DNA from: Sphagnum compactum
Lineage: Eukaryota > Bryophyta > Sphagnopsida > Sphagnales
Direction: 5' to 3'
Length of the DNA: 64,000 nucleotides
Assembly (NCBI GenBank): GCA_965153455.1
Contig: OZ234501.1
Coordinates: forward strand, 5,828,001 to 5,892,000
Within the stretch, counting starts at the first letter, position 1. Every line of letters begins with the position of its first letter. This document shows, one piece after another, positions 1-13,157 of the stretch. The notes under the pieces are model-generated. The model was not told the origin of the DNA. It saw only the letters and a list, made by a program, of their open reading frames with translations, and did not search any database. The position numbers and the translations under genes are program-made.

Positions 1-1702
1 TTGAATCTATGGTGTGTTTATAAATAAAGTTGTGCAGGGTATTTGATGACTAATTCAAGTTTTGAAACTCCATGTTCACACATCAGAAAGAATGTCTCGT
101 GTATACTTTAGTAATACAAAATACTAGTTAATCATTGTTGCAGACAGGTGAATTCTTTTTTAAAAGACCACTTGTGAAATGTGGATGGGTGCTTGACATT
201 CATCCGGACAAATAGGCCACCAGCGACCACAGTATACAAGCACGGTTACAATATTGTGGATATGGTGAAGGACATTGGAAGTAGGTTAGTCCATGCGCAA
301 TCATATAATCAGGTGACTTGGCAGTTATTAATTCCAACAAGATAGCCTTTCTGCAGCTTTGGGTATGAATGAATGGCAGCTTTCTATAGGCCAGGATTAA
401 CTTTCTTAGTAAAGGCAACCTGAACATCTCACTCCAGGATTTGTTTTTAATATCCTACGAAAAGGGTAAACAGACGCCATTATTTAAATTGGTTTAGTCT
501 GGACTCTGCAACTATGATGTACAAAATTAGAGGAATCTTCACCCCAAAACTGAACCTAATAAGATCTGGGTACCAGGAAGTGAGAAGCAAGCTACTCTTT
601 TGAAGAAAACATGAATAAGAGGAGAAAAAGTCTCATTATTGTTGCTACCAGTTGCACTATTTGGCCAAAACTTCCAATCCTTATTTGGTACCACAAACGT
701 TCTAGTTTCAAACCCACTCATGAGCAAGTGAATGCCTTGTGGTGTCTTTTGTCATTGGGCTTGGCTTAAGGTTCTGCAAACAGCTTGTAGGTTGGGTTTG
801 TTGTTGTGTTCCCAAAAGTAAAAACTATAATGTAGAGGCGAAGATGTGCTCAGAGCAATGCATTTACATGTTTTGGTCAAAAGCCTTCTTCACATGCTTC
901 CATTTCAATCCCTTCTCCTCAAGCTCTGGCTGAGGTTTACCAGAGTGTTGTGTCTAGTGGCATATAAATGTATGTACAATATTCAACTTCATGTGAACAA
1001 CACTATACAAATGCATGCACAAAAGAGTTGTGACTGCCCCCCTTACCATCAAATGAGTCCAAGCTGAATGCTTGTACTGATTTTTGCCCATGAGCTGATG
1101 CTTTGTTTTAATTGTTAAAACACATTGAGTCTATGAATTGGTTACTTGTCCTTTCATGCTTATAAATCCAAACAGGAAAAAATGTGAAGTTTCTATAAAA
1201 CAAAATGCCCTAAGCTCATGGGACCACCATTATGTGGGGAGGAATGTTTTGATCGAATTTGTTTCATTATCTTTATGGGTTGAAATCCCATGTGAGTCTT
1301 TGCATCAATTTTGTTAATGTTGCCAAGGTTGTGGGCATATGATGCTAAATCTGGAGGTGGAACCCTTGAAGTGACCATTATGATTGAGCGGAGGAATAAA
1401 ATTTGGTTTAGGGGTAACCATTAGGTAGTGTTGTAGGGATTGTTTGGCAATTTTGATTATGGTTAGTTAACAATGGTAGAACTTTGGATAGATGGTAGTT
1501 GAAAATTGACAAAATAAGGCAATGCTAGAAATAGTGCCATCAAGGGTCTAATTCCAAAGAGTTGTAAGAGGTTGGAGACCTAAGCTACGGAATGTGGAGT
1601 GATTTATGAAATTTGCTTTGGAAAAGCTAGGGTAAAGGGCTACATGTACACTTCATTTGAGAATTTGCACGAATATTTGCAAGTGGTATTAAACAAGCTC
1701 TA
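1..1702. other. Intergenic, no gene recognised
   Basis: Only short open frames without family resemblance or coding-like composition occur on either strand. I see no repeat boundary, RNA gene or promoter that can be defended here. Confidence 0.6.
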
Positions 1703-2116
1703 GAGCACCTCCGGTGGTGCATTGCTCAACTGGTTTTTGAATGAAGAACAGTAAATATTGTGCCAATTTGAGCCTTGCAAATGGCATAGCACAATTTAAC
1801 ACCTGGTATTGATTGGCTGCATTGATTGATTAGTTCAGATGGTTTGCTATTAATAATCTCTGACATTTTAGAGTCCCAATTTCATGTTTATGGGTGGGAC
1901 ATGGAAAACAATAAGCTGGGCATCTTGGGTGTCATATTTATTATTGGAGGCCCATATAGGGGGCATGCATGGAGTTGATTGTAGATCAGCTCCATCGGTA
2001 GTAGTAAACTGAATTGCACAATGTAGTGTGGATGAAATGTAACTATGTTACAGTGGTTTGGGGTTGTAAATAAATAAGCCTAGAAACCCAAATAGAGGGT
2101 ATGGGCGGAGCTGCTC
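1703..2116. mobile_element. MITE-like element A with short GAGCACCTCC ends
   Basis: The left end reads GAGCACCTCC and the right end is GGAGCTGCTC, whose reverse complement GAGCAGCTCC matches 9 of 10 bases. The inside has no coding capacity. A core with GGTTTGCTATTA and TTTATGGGTGGG recurs in 13400-13480, and a weaker counterpart lies in 28614-28945, so this is probably one member of a dispersed family. The ends resemble the GAGCATCTCC-type termini common in plant miniature elements (from general knowledge). Flanking bases (CTA left, TTA right) do not give a clean target duplication, so the exact boundaries and superfamily are uncertain. Confidence 0.4.
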
Positions 2117-3269
2117 TTAATCAAATCTGCCTTTCCTCTTCCATCTGCTAAAGACAGGAGACCTGTAGCATGGAATTCTGTAGCTTCCTTGGGATCATAA
2201 GGAATTAGATAGTGTAACTTCCAACTTGGAAAACTGAGGCATTGGACTCCTCTCACAAGTCCTCCAAAAGCTGAGTCCTTTTGTCTTTGATCATGGCCTA
2301 TGTTCAAAACGTGGACCCAATTCAATACTCGATGATTCTGTATCCAACACAATCCACTCTGTGTGGTCCGGCAGAGCTGCTCTACCATATAAGGAACTCT
2401 GGGTTGTTAACAGATTTGGCTAAGTCCGTCGTGTGTGGGATCAAATATGTCACTGACATTGGAGACAGACGCCATAGTTTCAAGTTCCAACACGAACTCT
2501 AGGGTTGTTCCTGCTGGCACAGATTTGGGGAATCACCACATTCTGTAACGTTTTGTAGTGCCTACTGAATACTGACCTTGTCAAGGTTGTCTCTTTGCCT
2601 TCTAACAGTTTTGTGCAAGCATTTTAGGATACAGCAAAGCTTGTCTCTTTGCAATGGCAGTTATGCAAGCGTTTACAATAGAGTACGTGATGACAAATTG
2701 CCAATCCCAGCCAAGAGTACTAGGTGTGATTCTTATACAGCTTCAAAGTAGTACTGGCAACTACACCTTCCAGATTTACAGACATAAATTCTGCAGCGAT
2801 TTAGGGCAATTTAAATTTGTCTCAGCTGCAGTTAAGATGTAAAAATTTGGTGCTCCAAATCGAATTATGCTACTTAAAATCTATGCTTGGCAACTAACTT
2901 CATGTGTAGGAGGTATTGGGTACCTACCTGTCTCCTGGACAGTTGATTCCCAAAATCACCCAGCTGAAGCTACCATCGCTTCACAACCATCTCAGCCTCT
3001 GACTGTCTGCAGGGCTTGAATCATCATAGGTCATGATGTGGGGTTGCGTTGCTAAATTTTAGTTATGAGAGCATCTCCACTTACTTATTCTTTTTTTTTT
3101 TTTTGGCCCCCCAAGAAGGAGCCATTTGAGTGGCCCATCACCAATATTTTTGGAACATCAGCCTCTCCCCAAGATAGAACTATGCATGCATGCTTTATCC
3201 TGCATCTATGATTGGCTCATCACAAAATAATTATAGCTTTGGACAGTCCCAAAATAGATATGTTGGCAA
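2117..3269. other. Intergenic, no gene recognised
   Basis: Several short frames occur, but none is recognisable and none links to a neighbour by plausible splice sites. Part of 2281-2500 is open on the + strand without any family signature. Confidence 0.5.
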
Positions 3270-3490
3270 TTGCTGCGTTTATAGAGGCTGGACATAGAGT
3301 TTACAAGAGTAGAACTTCGGGCAAAGGATATGGCATAAAGTGAGGAGCTATTGGGAACATGTTGGTGAACAAACACATTGGCAAACTTGGGGAACATGTT
3401 GGGAACTTGATTGGAACACATTGGGAACAACGAAACATCAACACCCCCACCCTCACCCCCCAAAAGAAAAAAACCTGGGTGCATGCTGCC
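3270..3490 (-). repeat. Copy of the GGGAACATGTTGG dispersed repeat family
   Basis: The stretch holds a loosely periodic series of GGGAACATGTTGG-type words (3350-3430), followed by a C-rich patch and AAAAACCTGGGTGCATG. In reverse complement it lines up with 38755-39000, including GGGCAAAG, the GGGAAC series, the homopurine/homopyrimidine patch and the GGGTGCA end. It is therefore a minus-strand copy of the sequence embedded in the repeat cluster at 37-39 kb. A further partial copy lies at 7845-7930. No coding potential. Confidence 0.6.
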
Positions 3491-5723
3491 TCACTTCATT
3501 GCCTGTTAATCATTTTTTTTTAAAAGAAAATTTGCCGACCTGAGTTAGTTGCCATTTTTGGCCTAAGCAAAATGGCAGGGGCATGAACTATGGGTATCTA
3601 CTGTGCTCTGTTAGTGTCTAACGCATCCAAACATACAGTGTTAACCCTAGGGCCATCCCTTGCCAAGGGATGACCCTTTTGCCAACCATGGGTGTTACAC
3701 TATGTGCAGAAAGCTATGTTGGTGTTGCAGTCACTGAGACTTTCCACTACTAGAAAAGGAGAAAAGGGTCTCACGTTCGTAGGTGTTAGTCAATAGTGGA
3801 AGTCATGTGATGAAAGTGATTCCAAACCACAGGGTAGGGCTTGTGTCATGTATGTCCTCTAGTGCTTGTAAGAGAAGGAGAAACCTACAGCCGCATGCTA
3901 AGCCAAATCTGCAACATTACAACAAAATGTAGAGTTTCTTGAAAAAAATTGTACACGGATTCATGCATAATGGTCAATTGAAGATGTAGGCCTAAGTGTT
4001 GTGGAAATAAGGTACTTAGAACTTACCAATGTTGGTCAATTATGGGTTATAGGTTGGTTCCTTGTTTGGTTCAGTTCCCTGTAACGCGTAAACATTAAGG
4101 TGGACTTCTTAATGTTTGTGGACAAGAAGTTCACACACTTGTAACCCAGCCCCACATTGCCTGACTCCCAAATGTGACTAGAAAATAACCTTGCGTGGCA
4201 TTGAGCTGCCATGCACAAGAATAGAATTCATCTCACACCTTTGATGCATTCAGCATGAAATAAACCATAAGTTACAAGTGTGTGAACTTCTTGTGCATAG
4301 AAGAAGAGAAGTTCCAGGCTTCTTGCAACTTCATAAAAAAACTTGAAGAGGTGTTCAAACCTGCCAGAAACAAGAACCCAAAAAAAAACCAGCCATGTTC
4401 CCATATGATACTACAGTGGTTTTTTAAACTTGGTATTTATGTCATTTTCACAAACCTTCTGGGGATGGCACCCCTTTCCTCAACCATTCTAATTTTTCTT
4501 TTAAAAAAATGCTCAAGGGCCTTGACCAGTCCCTCAACGAAACTAACAATGTAGTTGTGTTTTAGTTGTGTGGGTGTTCTATAGAAGGCAATGTTCACAC
4601 CCCTTTGCCACCCCCTCCCCCCCAGATTCTTCTTAAAGAGAAGAAAAAACTGACTAAGATCAAAATGCTTTAAGGTGTACCTAATTGCAGCTCCTTTTGG
4701 TAAGTTTCTTTTAGTTTATGTTTACTTACTGCTTTTGCTGCCACCAATCCAATTCTGCAACAAAATCATGCGGCCAATATGAAGGACTGAACACTGACAC
4801 CTGCAAAGTTCACAAGGGGTGTTCAGCATCCTGCATTTATTTGCCCAAAGTTCTCCTCTAGGATTCATATATAGGCATGTGATTTTAAAGTTGAAATTAA
4901 TATATATTATGTTAGTTGGAGGCAAGTTTGGTGCGATAAAGAGCCTTATCCTTATGTTATTAGGTACTGGCTTTTTCTGACAATACGCCCAGTGTCTTGG
5001 CTATTTGCTTGTACAATGTTTCCATTTTTAAATTTTTGCAGCATTATGTTGAGTTTGATACTCGTATCATAACTACATTGAAAAAGTTACTTGGTGTGAA
5101 ATTTTTTAATAATTTTATCGATCATTTAGTTTGTTGTCATGTCATTTTTCCTATTTTTTTTTTGAGTAGGCTTGATCTTTTTTTTATAGTTTGGATTGCT
5201 ATCCTTGTATTCTTGGGATGTTGGGCATTGATTGTTCTTGCACTTGTTACTTGTTTCGAGCATGATGATCACCTTATTCTTTTGGATGCAGTAACACATG
5301 TTGAGATTGACACTTCCTTGTTCTAAATGGCACTACGAGATACCAAGCCTTGTTGTCACATGTTATCAATTTGTTTGCTTTTAATCCCTTCTTTTAAGAA
5401 CCTAGTGATTTAATTGTATCCCTAGTTGCAGGCTTCTTTGGTAGATCGCCTACACGAATAGGAATTTGCTTCGCTTCTAGTATACGCTCCTATAGATATC
5501 ATGCGAACATGTCTTTGTTCATGCGGGGTCCAAGGGTAGGCGCTTGATTATTAGCTCATCTTATCACACTTGCATTTCATTTATCTTCAACCCATTTCCT
5601 TAAAGCACTACATACCCGTTTTGGCTTGCCACATCCTATGGTTGCCCATCTTTCATTGTGTTAATGTGGGCATACCATTAACAATTTCAGTACCCATTTG
5701 CTTTAGTGCCTTGCATGAGTGAG
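3491..5723. other. Intergenic with a fold-back sequence, no gene recognised
   Basis: A + strand open frame at 4997-5326 is hydrophobic and T-rich and looks like chance reading of AT-rich DNA. A CACTACTAGAAAAGG word at 3745 resembles a CACTA transposon tip, but no matching opposite end was found. Confidence 0.5.
4122..4294. repeat. Perfect 24-bp inverted repeat (fold-back)
   Basis: The arm at 4122-4145 (ACAAGAAGTTCACACAC...) is the exact reverse complement of 4271-4294. The arms are separated by 125 bp with no coding capacity. It may be a decayed miniature transposon; no target-site duplication is obvious. Confidence 0.7.
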
Positions 5724-6660
5724 TGTCGCAACCCCACTTTGAAGGAGTGTGAGTATGACACTCACACTCCCGAAATGGGGACTTGGGAGTCCTTCGAGAC
5801 TTTCGAAAACTCAGAGTTCGATTGCAAGGGTCAAAACACCTCGCCTTGAGGTGTTCTTTATACCGTTGGAAAGGTCTTGAAGTGCAAATGTCGAAAATGG
5901 CCTTGCATGAGCCATTCGGACATCTGCAGCACAAGTTATGGATGAAAGAAGGGCCATGAGTCAAATTGGCAATTTAACCCTCGACCACTAAAAGTCGGAA
6001 ATCGACCCGACCCCGGTGTGTGCAGGTGAAGTGCGACACACTGTTGGAAAACTCTTGAGGAGAGCTACAAGTTTGCTTCAGACCTCATCTCAATCGGAGG
6101 TTGAGCAAGGAGTTATGAACTCCCAAAGTCCCGGGAGTCCAAACCGGGACAGTTTCGGGACTCCTCCTTGGGAGTCCCAGAAAAAAGAGCCATTTGGATG
6201 TAGGTGCCGCGGAGTAACGCAGAAAATACTATATGGGGGAAGGTGGTGGCTTCCCCTGAGTTCGGGCCGTGGTGAGTCATGTGAGTCTAGGGTCGCCCGT
6301 GGCTTGTCCTAGCACTGAAAGTGCTTCCGAATGTGAACTAACCAATTTGTTGGTTGGTTTGATGCAGGTTTGAGTAACTAAGTAAAGCTTGTCCCTCTTC
6401 CTAGTCTAATCCCGGAGCTTCAGCACGCCCCTCTACCCCTTTTAGTGCTAGAAGCTAGGAGCGTGCACCAAGTTCCGAATAATTCCGCTGTTTGACTTCT
6501 TTGGACCCAACTTGGGTCTAATAAGGAACTTGGGAGCGCGTAAGTGAGCGTAAAACAGCCCACGATACACTTCAGGATACTGTTGCAGTTATTGCTTTGG
6601 AGTGTGGAACACATGTTTGTAAGGAAGTCTCCCACCTTTTCCCTCACCACACCTGATCAT
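5724..6660. mobile_element. GC-rich island, possible solo or truncated LTR
   Basis: This stretch is much richer in GC than its flanks. It opens with TGTCGCAACCCC, which resembles the 5' end of many plant Ty3/Gypsy LTRs (TG start, TGTCGC-type; from general knowledge). It is full of small hairpins: a 10-bp perfect stem at 5744-5770 (GGAGTGTGAG/CTCACACTCC) and GGGACTCC/GGAGTCCC around 6163-6180. No reverse transcriptase, integrase or primer-binding site was recognised and the right end was not found. The LTR reading is therefore inference from composition and the opening motif. Confidence 0.3.
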
Positions 6661-8381
6661 AAGTGGATATTCTTATCATCAGAAACGACTTTAGGACTTT
6701 GATGCACGTCATCGTTGCTAACTTGACTCGCACAAATATGGTGTAGTGAGCATTGACAATGATAGCACATGTAGCAATGATGTTTGTTCAAGAAAAGACA
6801 CGATCATATGCTAAGCGAACATTTCATTCCCCTTATTATTGAGACATATGGGTGTCTTAATTTTTGTTTTGATTCATTGTTGACCGCTTGTGCACAGACC
6901 ACTATTGTGTGTCATCAACGGTTTTCTTTAGTCCCCTCGATGCTTATTTCTTATTATTGACAATGTGTGTCCATAGCTTTGCAACATGTGCAAATGATAA
7001 CAATTTTTCAACGGGCTATTACACTTGGTCAGGGTTCCTCATCTCTTCCACACATCATAGCTAGTGCACCTCCGTCACTAGTCGATTTATGGCAAATGAC
7101 AACTCTTTCGTCTTAAGTCTTCTTTGGTATCATTAATTGTCATTTCGTAGCCATGAGTCCTCTTTGCATAAGGTCTTTACTTGATTTTTTGTTGATTGTT
7201 TGCTTTTGTTTTTCTTTGGGTTGTGTCTACTTGTGTTCTCATTTTCATTGTACTTTTGATGGATGGGTTCCCATCCTTGATTTTGATTTACAGGGTTTTT
7301 CTTCTTTTCCTACAGCTGAGATCTTTTGCAGCTGTTACCTTGGGAGAGGTCACCCAGTCCAAGATTATTTTCTGCCTAGGGTGCTTAAACCACTTCAGCT
7401 TGTAAAGGTCTGCAGTTCCAGATCTGTTTGTTGTGATGGACAAATCGCAGGGATCCATCGCAGGGATCCATCGCGATAAGATGCATAGAACTGATTTGGA
7501 CCTACAGAAGAACCACCTCAAGCTGGGGTAATACAACATTCATAATCACCTTCTTTTCAACACCTGATTTAAGACTTATTATAAAACCTCAGTTGGAATC
7601 TCACTGAATGAGCAGTGTGGCTGCCCTGTGGACGCAGGAAATTTGTGCACCTCAATTCGCAACAAGTGTGTGCACATGTTAATCTGTTGGTATGATTGAT
7701 ATTAAGTAATTAGTTTGGGCTGCCTTCCAAGTTCAGAACGTATTTTTTGCAATGAGCCTCTTTGATTTACACATCTGTGAATCTTTGAGACTCACCCAAT
7801 GGAGAAAGATTCACTCCAAACATAACAAACATAAAAGCCTTAATTGGGAACATGAAGAACATGTTAGGAACCCCTGGGAACTTGATTGGAACACGTTGGG
7901 AAGTTGGTAGGAACACATCAAGAACAACAAAAATTATGGGCACAAGGTGTCACCTACTCTCAACTTGAGTTCATCTTTTGGGAACTTCATGGAACATTTT
8001 CTATTTTTTAACTGTTGCTCGTTGAACTTGCCATAAGAGGCAGAGCAATCACAGGATGAGCTTGTTGTTCTGTTCTAATCCAGGGTTATGTGATCGCAAC
8101 CAACTGCAGAAAGAGTCTGGATACCTTTCAGTTAGTTATTAGGCCATGAGCTATGCACAACAACCTCCAACCTTTATTCCACTAGCGACCAATTCCTCAG
8201 CAAAGGTACCAGCATTGGCTCTAGTTGGCCCACTGATTACAACCCTATTGCTTCTTGGATGAAAACGTAACAGCTGCTCTCTTTATGGATGAACAGAGCC
8301 ATCTTGATTCTCGTTATGGTTAACCTTCTGCCCAGTAACTGGCAGCCTCTCACCAGTTATCTCTTACCTAGACCAGTTACA
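6661..8381. other. Intergenic, contains one GGGAAC repeat fragment
   Basis: No gene is recognised. Positions 7845-7930 carry another GGGAACATG.../GGGAACTTGATTGGAACAC repeat fragment related to 3270-3490. A short direct duplication (CGCAGGGATCCAT twice) lies near 7446-7472. Confidence 0.5.
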
Positions 8382-8520
8382 TAATGGAATGTGCCCGGTA
8401 CAGGCCATTGTGCCTGTTTTGGTGCCTGTTGAGGAATTTTGGCTTGCCCTGTATCAGGCTCACCAGTGCGTGACAGGCACCTTACTGGGCACAATGGCCT
8501 GTACCCAGCAGATTCCATTA
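8382..8520. repeat. Fold-back with ~50-bp arms
   Basis: The left arm 8382-8431 and right arm 8471-8520 are imperfect reverse complements (about 41 of 50 positions), sharing TAATGGAAT, GGTACAGGCCATTGTGCC and GGTGCCTG. The loop is 39 bp. Size and shape would suit a miniature transposon or a young microRNA-like hairpin. The arms match no conserved plant microRNA that I recognise. Confidence 0.7.
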
Positions 8521-10618
8521 CATGATGGACAAATGAAAGCTTGAAAGAGGTGCATGCATTCCTTGTCAGTTTGAGGAGCCTCTCTCCATATTGCAGGTTA
8601 GCTTCTTCTACCCAATGAGTTATTTTCCCCCAAAAAAGCACTAATGTCCTATACCCACTAACTCTGTGGGGACTTCTTCCTCAAGATGGGTTGCACTGAA
8701 CACCCTGACATCACCTGTACCCACACCAGCATGGCCTTGAGGAATTCCTGGAATGGTCATGCACCGACACCCAAACTCAGCTAAATCCGGGTATCAAGAT
8801 GTGTTAGTCCTGGACTCATCAGCTTGTTGGCCGCATATGTTGCATCACAATTGTAGCCTGCATGGAGTTATGGTTGTGCAATAAAACAAATGAAAGAGGA
8901 TCTACCACAGCTGCAAGAGCCTCATATTGCATAGGGTTATGTGTGAAGGGAAATAAGCATTCAGGGTTGGTTACATTGTGACTGCGATGTAGGACAAGAA
9001 ATAGTACAGGGCACCTGATACTTGTGGTACATGTGTTACCTTTGTTGATTGAAAATGGCAAATGGGTCTAGCTAGATTTGATTCGAAGAATGGTCTGGCG
9101 TTGCTGTGAGGAAAAAAAAAGTTTGTGTCAGTTCTCCAATATGCTACATGAGGCAACTCTTAGATGTTTGGAAAGTTGTGGATTTTAACTTAGCAAGTGC
9201 CAGCAAAGAATCTGAAGATGTATATGATGACAGAAGGGTATGTTGTTCATGCTCAACATGACTACAGCCAAAGCTCTCGTTTTCTGTACAAGGGAATCAG
9301 TGCTGAGCACTATGTATTAACCTACATTTGTAACGTCACAAACTCATGAGATGTACCATGCAAATGCCAATAGAATTTGGAGCATAGATTGTATACACTG
9401 AGCAAAGAGGGACCTGACCAAACACGGTGACACACCCTTGTACTATCTAGAGAGGATGGGCTTAGTTCAAATCATCACAGGCAGATTGACATCAGTATTC
9501 AACTGGTATGGGAATATGAGCTGAGAAACAAATCATGGCATCTATACTACTCAAACACACGTATTTATTAAACCCACCTGCCAAATGGTGAAGTCCTTAA
9601 CACCAAAGTTGCACAAAGTGTTAGCTGTCCTAGGTTTGAACAAAAGTTGGATGGGTATCTGAATTTTTGGATCCCATGTGCCTAAATCTTCAAATATTCC
9701 TCAACTTCGGTTACTTGTGGACCTCAGCTACAACACACTTGTATATTCTAAAATGTTTGACACTAGCTGAAGCTGGTGTGAAATAAGAGCGTTGTCCCTG
9801 CATCAAGCAAATCCTATGGCTTTCAAGAGTTGTGCCTTTGGTGATTATAGCATTGGCAATTTTTGGTGGTACCCATCCTCGTATAGTTCAGTGTTGGGTG
9901 GTTCTCAACTGCTCACTCAATTTTTGACCCAATTCTCAACCCGGTTTTCATAATGAGAACTAGTTGGCATTTTTACATGTGAGAACCGACCTCAGGCTCT
10001 CACATGAATGAAAACTAGTTTCAAATTTTTTAATATATATTTTTGGAGAACTGGATAGGTTCTCTCATAGAACCTACATTCGGTTCTTAGAGTCCCTATG
10101 CCAAATTAAGGTGACCTAAACAACAGTTGTCGGCTAGGGAGGTGGAGGTGTTGTTTAAGGCTAGGGGACCATTTATTAAAAAAGCCTAAACTCTTTTTTT
10201 TACAAGTGTGTTGCTTCTTGTGTTTGTTTGTGTTGTTGCTCTTCTTGCGTTGGTCTTTTTGTCACAAGTATTCTTGTTCTTGTTTGCTTGTTAGTGCTGC
10301 TACTCTTTTCGTGTTGGTGTTTACATTGGTGGTGCTACTATTTTTTCTAATATTCTCACATGGTGCTATTGTTTTCCTTTCATTGTTGTTATTCTTTTTA
10401 TGTGCTACTATTGCACTTTTGGCATGGTGAACATTGCTACTCATTTCATGTGGTGGTGTTACTCTTCTTACATGGTGCCATTCTTGTTGCTCTCTCACAT
10501 TGATATTTTGTTCAGGTACCTTTTGGCCCAACATTTTGTTGTTGTTTTTTTCATTGTTCTTCTCACATTGGCACTACTATTTCTTTCCATGGTGTTAGTG
10601 TGGTACTTCCCACCCTCT
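8521..10618. other. Intergenic, no gene recognised
   Basis: Short frames only. A T-rich + strand frame at 10206-10430 translates to hydrophobic residues simply because it is T-rich. No RNA gene or clear element boundary was seen. Confidence 0.5.
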
Positions 10619-11975
10619 CACTACAAGGAATTTGCAAATAAACAACTAAATTAATGACTAATTTTTAGTTGTATCACATTCAACTTGCGATAAGGCCTAA
10701 TCACTTTGAATAAGTCACATAAAATTCTAGTCAAAAAAGATAATATGTGGCACCAAGTTGCAATGGCAGTTGTATAAAGATACAACTTACATGAACTTTT
10801 CATCCATTTAAACTAGCTTACGTGACATTGTCATTTTGCAATTGATTTTACAATTAAGCAATGTAGTTTCATTATTTATATTTATTTATATTATTATTAT
10901 ATAGATATCAAGATATTATTATTTTATATTTATATAATTTTTAATTTCATTAAGTTCAACTTGTATCATGTTGACACATATCATTACATAGGCTAGGTTT
11001 TGAAAAACTAATTTAGGTTACTATGCAGGTCACTTATTGTCCCAACCAAAGTTGGCTAGGTAAGTAAAGAATGTTCAGTCATCCCCCCACCATTGATCAC
11101 AACCCATGTCATTTGTGAAAACTAATCCTTGACACTGAGGATGGAGGTCCACTCCTTTACCACCAAGCCACCCCAGTTATTGTGGCAAAATAGTAATGTG
11201 CATTCTATTTAACCTACTTCGTTTAAAACATTATACAAAACATCATTTTTTATCTTTGATATTTCAATAAGATTTTGTCCAAATGACAAAATTGAAGTTT
11301 AAATTTAAAGTTTTTTCAATAATGTACACAAATTTTTTTCTTAAAAATATAATTGATTTGAAAATATATATATTTGAATTCATTACTAAATATAATTTCA
11401 ATGACCATTATGTGGAAAAATAAATTCAATCACATGATTTATAAATGGATAATATAATTATAAACAAATATATATCTCTCGTATTTATAACCTTCATTTG
11501 AATTTTAAAATTATATTATACAATTTTTTGATATATCATAAATTTACAAATAAAATTTAATTTAAATGTGTTATATATAGTTTATTCACATGTAATATTT
11601 ATAAATTGATCATAAATAATTTTAAATACAAATTTAATAAAGGCTCTTTTATTAACCATATTATTTATTATATAATAGATTAATCTAGACAATCAATTTT
11701 AGTTTCTTAATATTAATTAATGCCATATAATCAAGTGATTTTATGGAACTATAAATTTATTACATTTACACAAATAATATCTTAAGTTTTACTTTAAATT
11801 ATGATAAAATGTTATGTAAAAATAAATTATGTTTTTTCACATATCAAACCTCTGTTTAGCTATGAAAATATATTATAAAATTTTGCTTATAATAGATCAT
11901 AATTGTACCAACAAAATATAATTTAAATGTATGATATATAATTTATTCATTATATAACATATTTTCATTAGTTGA
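10619..11975 (+). mobile_element. Truncated non-autonomous CACTA element
   Basis: The left tip CACTACAAGGAATTTGCAAA aligns with CACTAGAAGAAATTTGGAAA, the left tip of the complete element at 17246. Behind it, the interior tracks the other copy in order: the TGTTGACA...TAGGCTAGGTT block, the CATTGATCACAA block, the CTCCTTTACCACCAAGCCACCCC block, then a long AT-rich run. No right CACTA terminus was found; homology fades near 11975 where composition changes abruptly. It has no transposase and probably depended on a TNP2-type enzyme. The right boundary is approximate. Confidence 0.65.
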
Positions 11976-12399
11976 TTGTCATGGCCAGCATGGAGCAATG
12001 TTGAACCCAAGTTGGTTATTATTAACTCAGCTGGGAAAGCCTGTTGAGATCATGATGGATACAAGTGTGAGTAGGTTATGGATGTAAAGTTTGGTTAGTG
12101 ATCCATAACCAGCTCTAGGGGGCCAACATGCTGATGTGTCTCTTCTTAATTGGACATAAATCCAGACCGTGATTAAATCACAACATATTAAAAGCTGCCT
12201 GAATTGAAGGCAAAAGTGGTTTGGGATCACAAGTGGCCCATATCCATTCATATATATGTTCAGACTTCTTCATGTTTTCAGTTGAGAAAGACAATTGAGG
12301 AGCTTGAAAGTCACTCTTTTGAGAAAAGCCAAATGTGGTACATAGGAGTGGATGGGTGGGTGGATGGGTGGGGTCCAATATATGGGGGAGTCGCCGGCC

Positions 12400-12620
12400 A
12401 GAGTCACCGACATTGTAACTGTTGTTGCTCTTGCTGTTGTTGCTGCCGAAGAAATCAAATCAGTCAAGCCGGGCATCGCATCGAAGATGCGAATGTATGT
12501 ACGAGGTCAAGAGGGAGGGCTCCAGAGTCGCCAATGTTGTAACTGTTGTTGCTCCTGCTGTAGCCATCAAATCAGTCAAGTCCGGCATCCATGAAGTAGG
12601 AGGCCAAGAGCAGGTGGGGG
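12400..12620 (+). repeat. Two-copy ~124-bp tandem duplication
   Basis: Two copies of a block containing GTAACTGTTGTTGCTC and ATCAAATCAGTCAAG, with the GTAACT words at 12415 and 12539 (period 124). The period is not a multiple of three, so the frames that look open across it differ between copies. That argues against it being a protein gene. Function unknown. Confidence 0.65.
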
Positions 12621-13157
12621 GCGGGCGGCACGCGGGAGAGCAAAGGGGCGTCATGTGGTGTAAGGTGAATCGTCCTACCAAAGTACACATGCTAAGATTT
12701 TCAGGCACAGTTAAATTCTCTTTTCCGATCTTGCAGAATCCACATGAGATTGTTGTCACCAGGACCGGATCATTACAACCCGATTGGATCGTCAACAAAA
12801 GGGTGCTTCCTGCAAAGGTTTCCGTATGTGTATTGTGCATTCAAATGATTTTGAAATGTCAAAAATAAAACCCAAATTGTAATTCAACAACCCCACATTG
12901 AGCAAGTAGAAGAAGCTGGTATATTTGACTGATCAAAAGCAATGGCAGGCTATTTTGAAAACAATTGTGGAGAGTGCAGTGCTATTTCTGCTTACAGATG
13001 GGATTTCACAAACCTAACGATCATCTGCAATGGAATGGGATTATGAAGCTCAATTTTGCAACCTAACAAGTGTAGGCCAGGGTAATAATGCTCAGGAGGG
13101 AGACGTCCCTGAAAAAGCACAACTGTGCACCTGCTAGAGAAGAGTGTAATAAATAAT

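Noticed and set aside
3745-3760. CACTACTAGAAAAGG word as a CACTA transposon end
   Set aside because: No inverted partner or subterminal repeats were found within a plausible distance; the same holds for 52883 and 56691.
12422-12868. 148-codon open frame
   Set aside because: It crosses a tandem duplication whose 124-bp period is out of frame between copies, so it is a chance frame.
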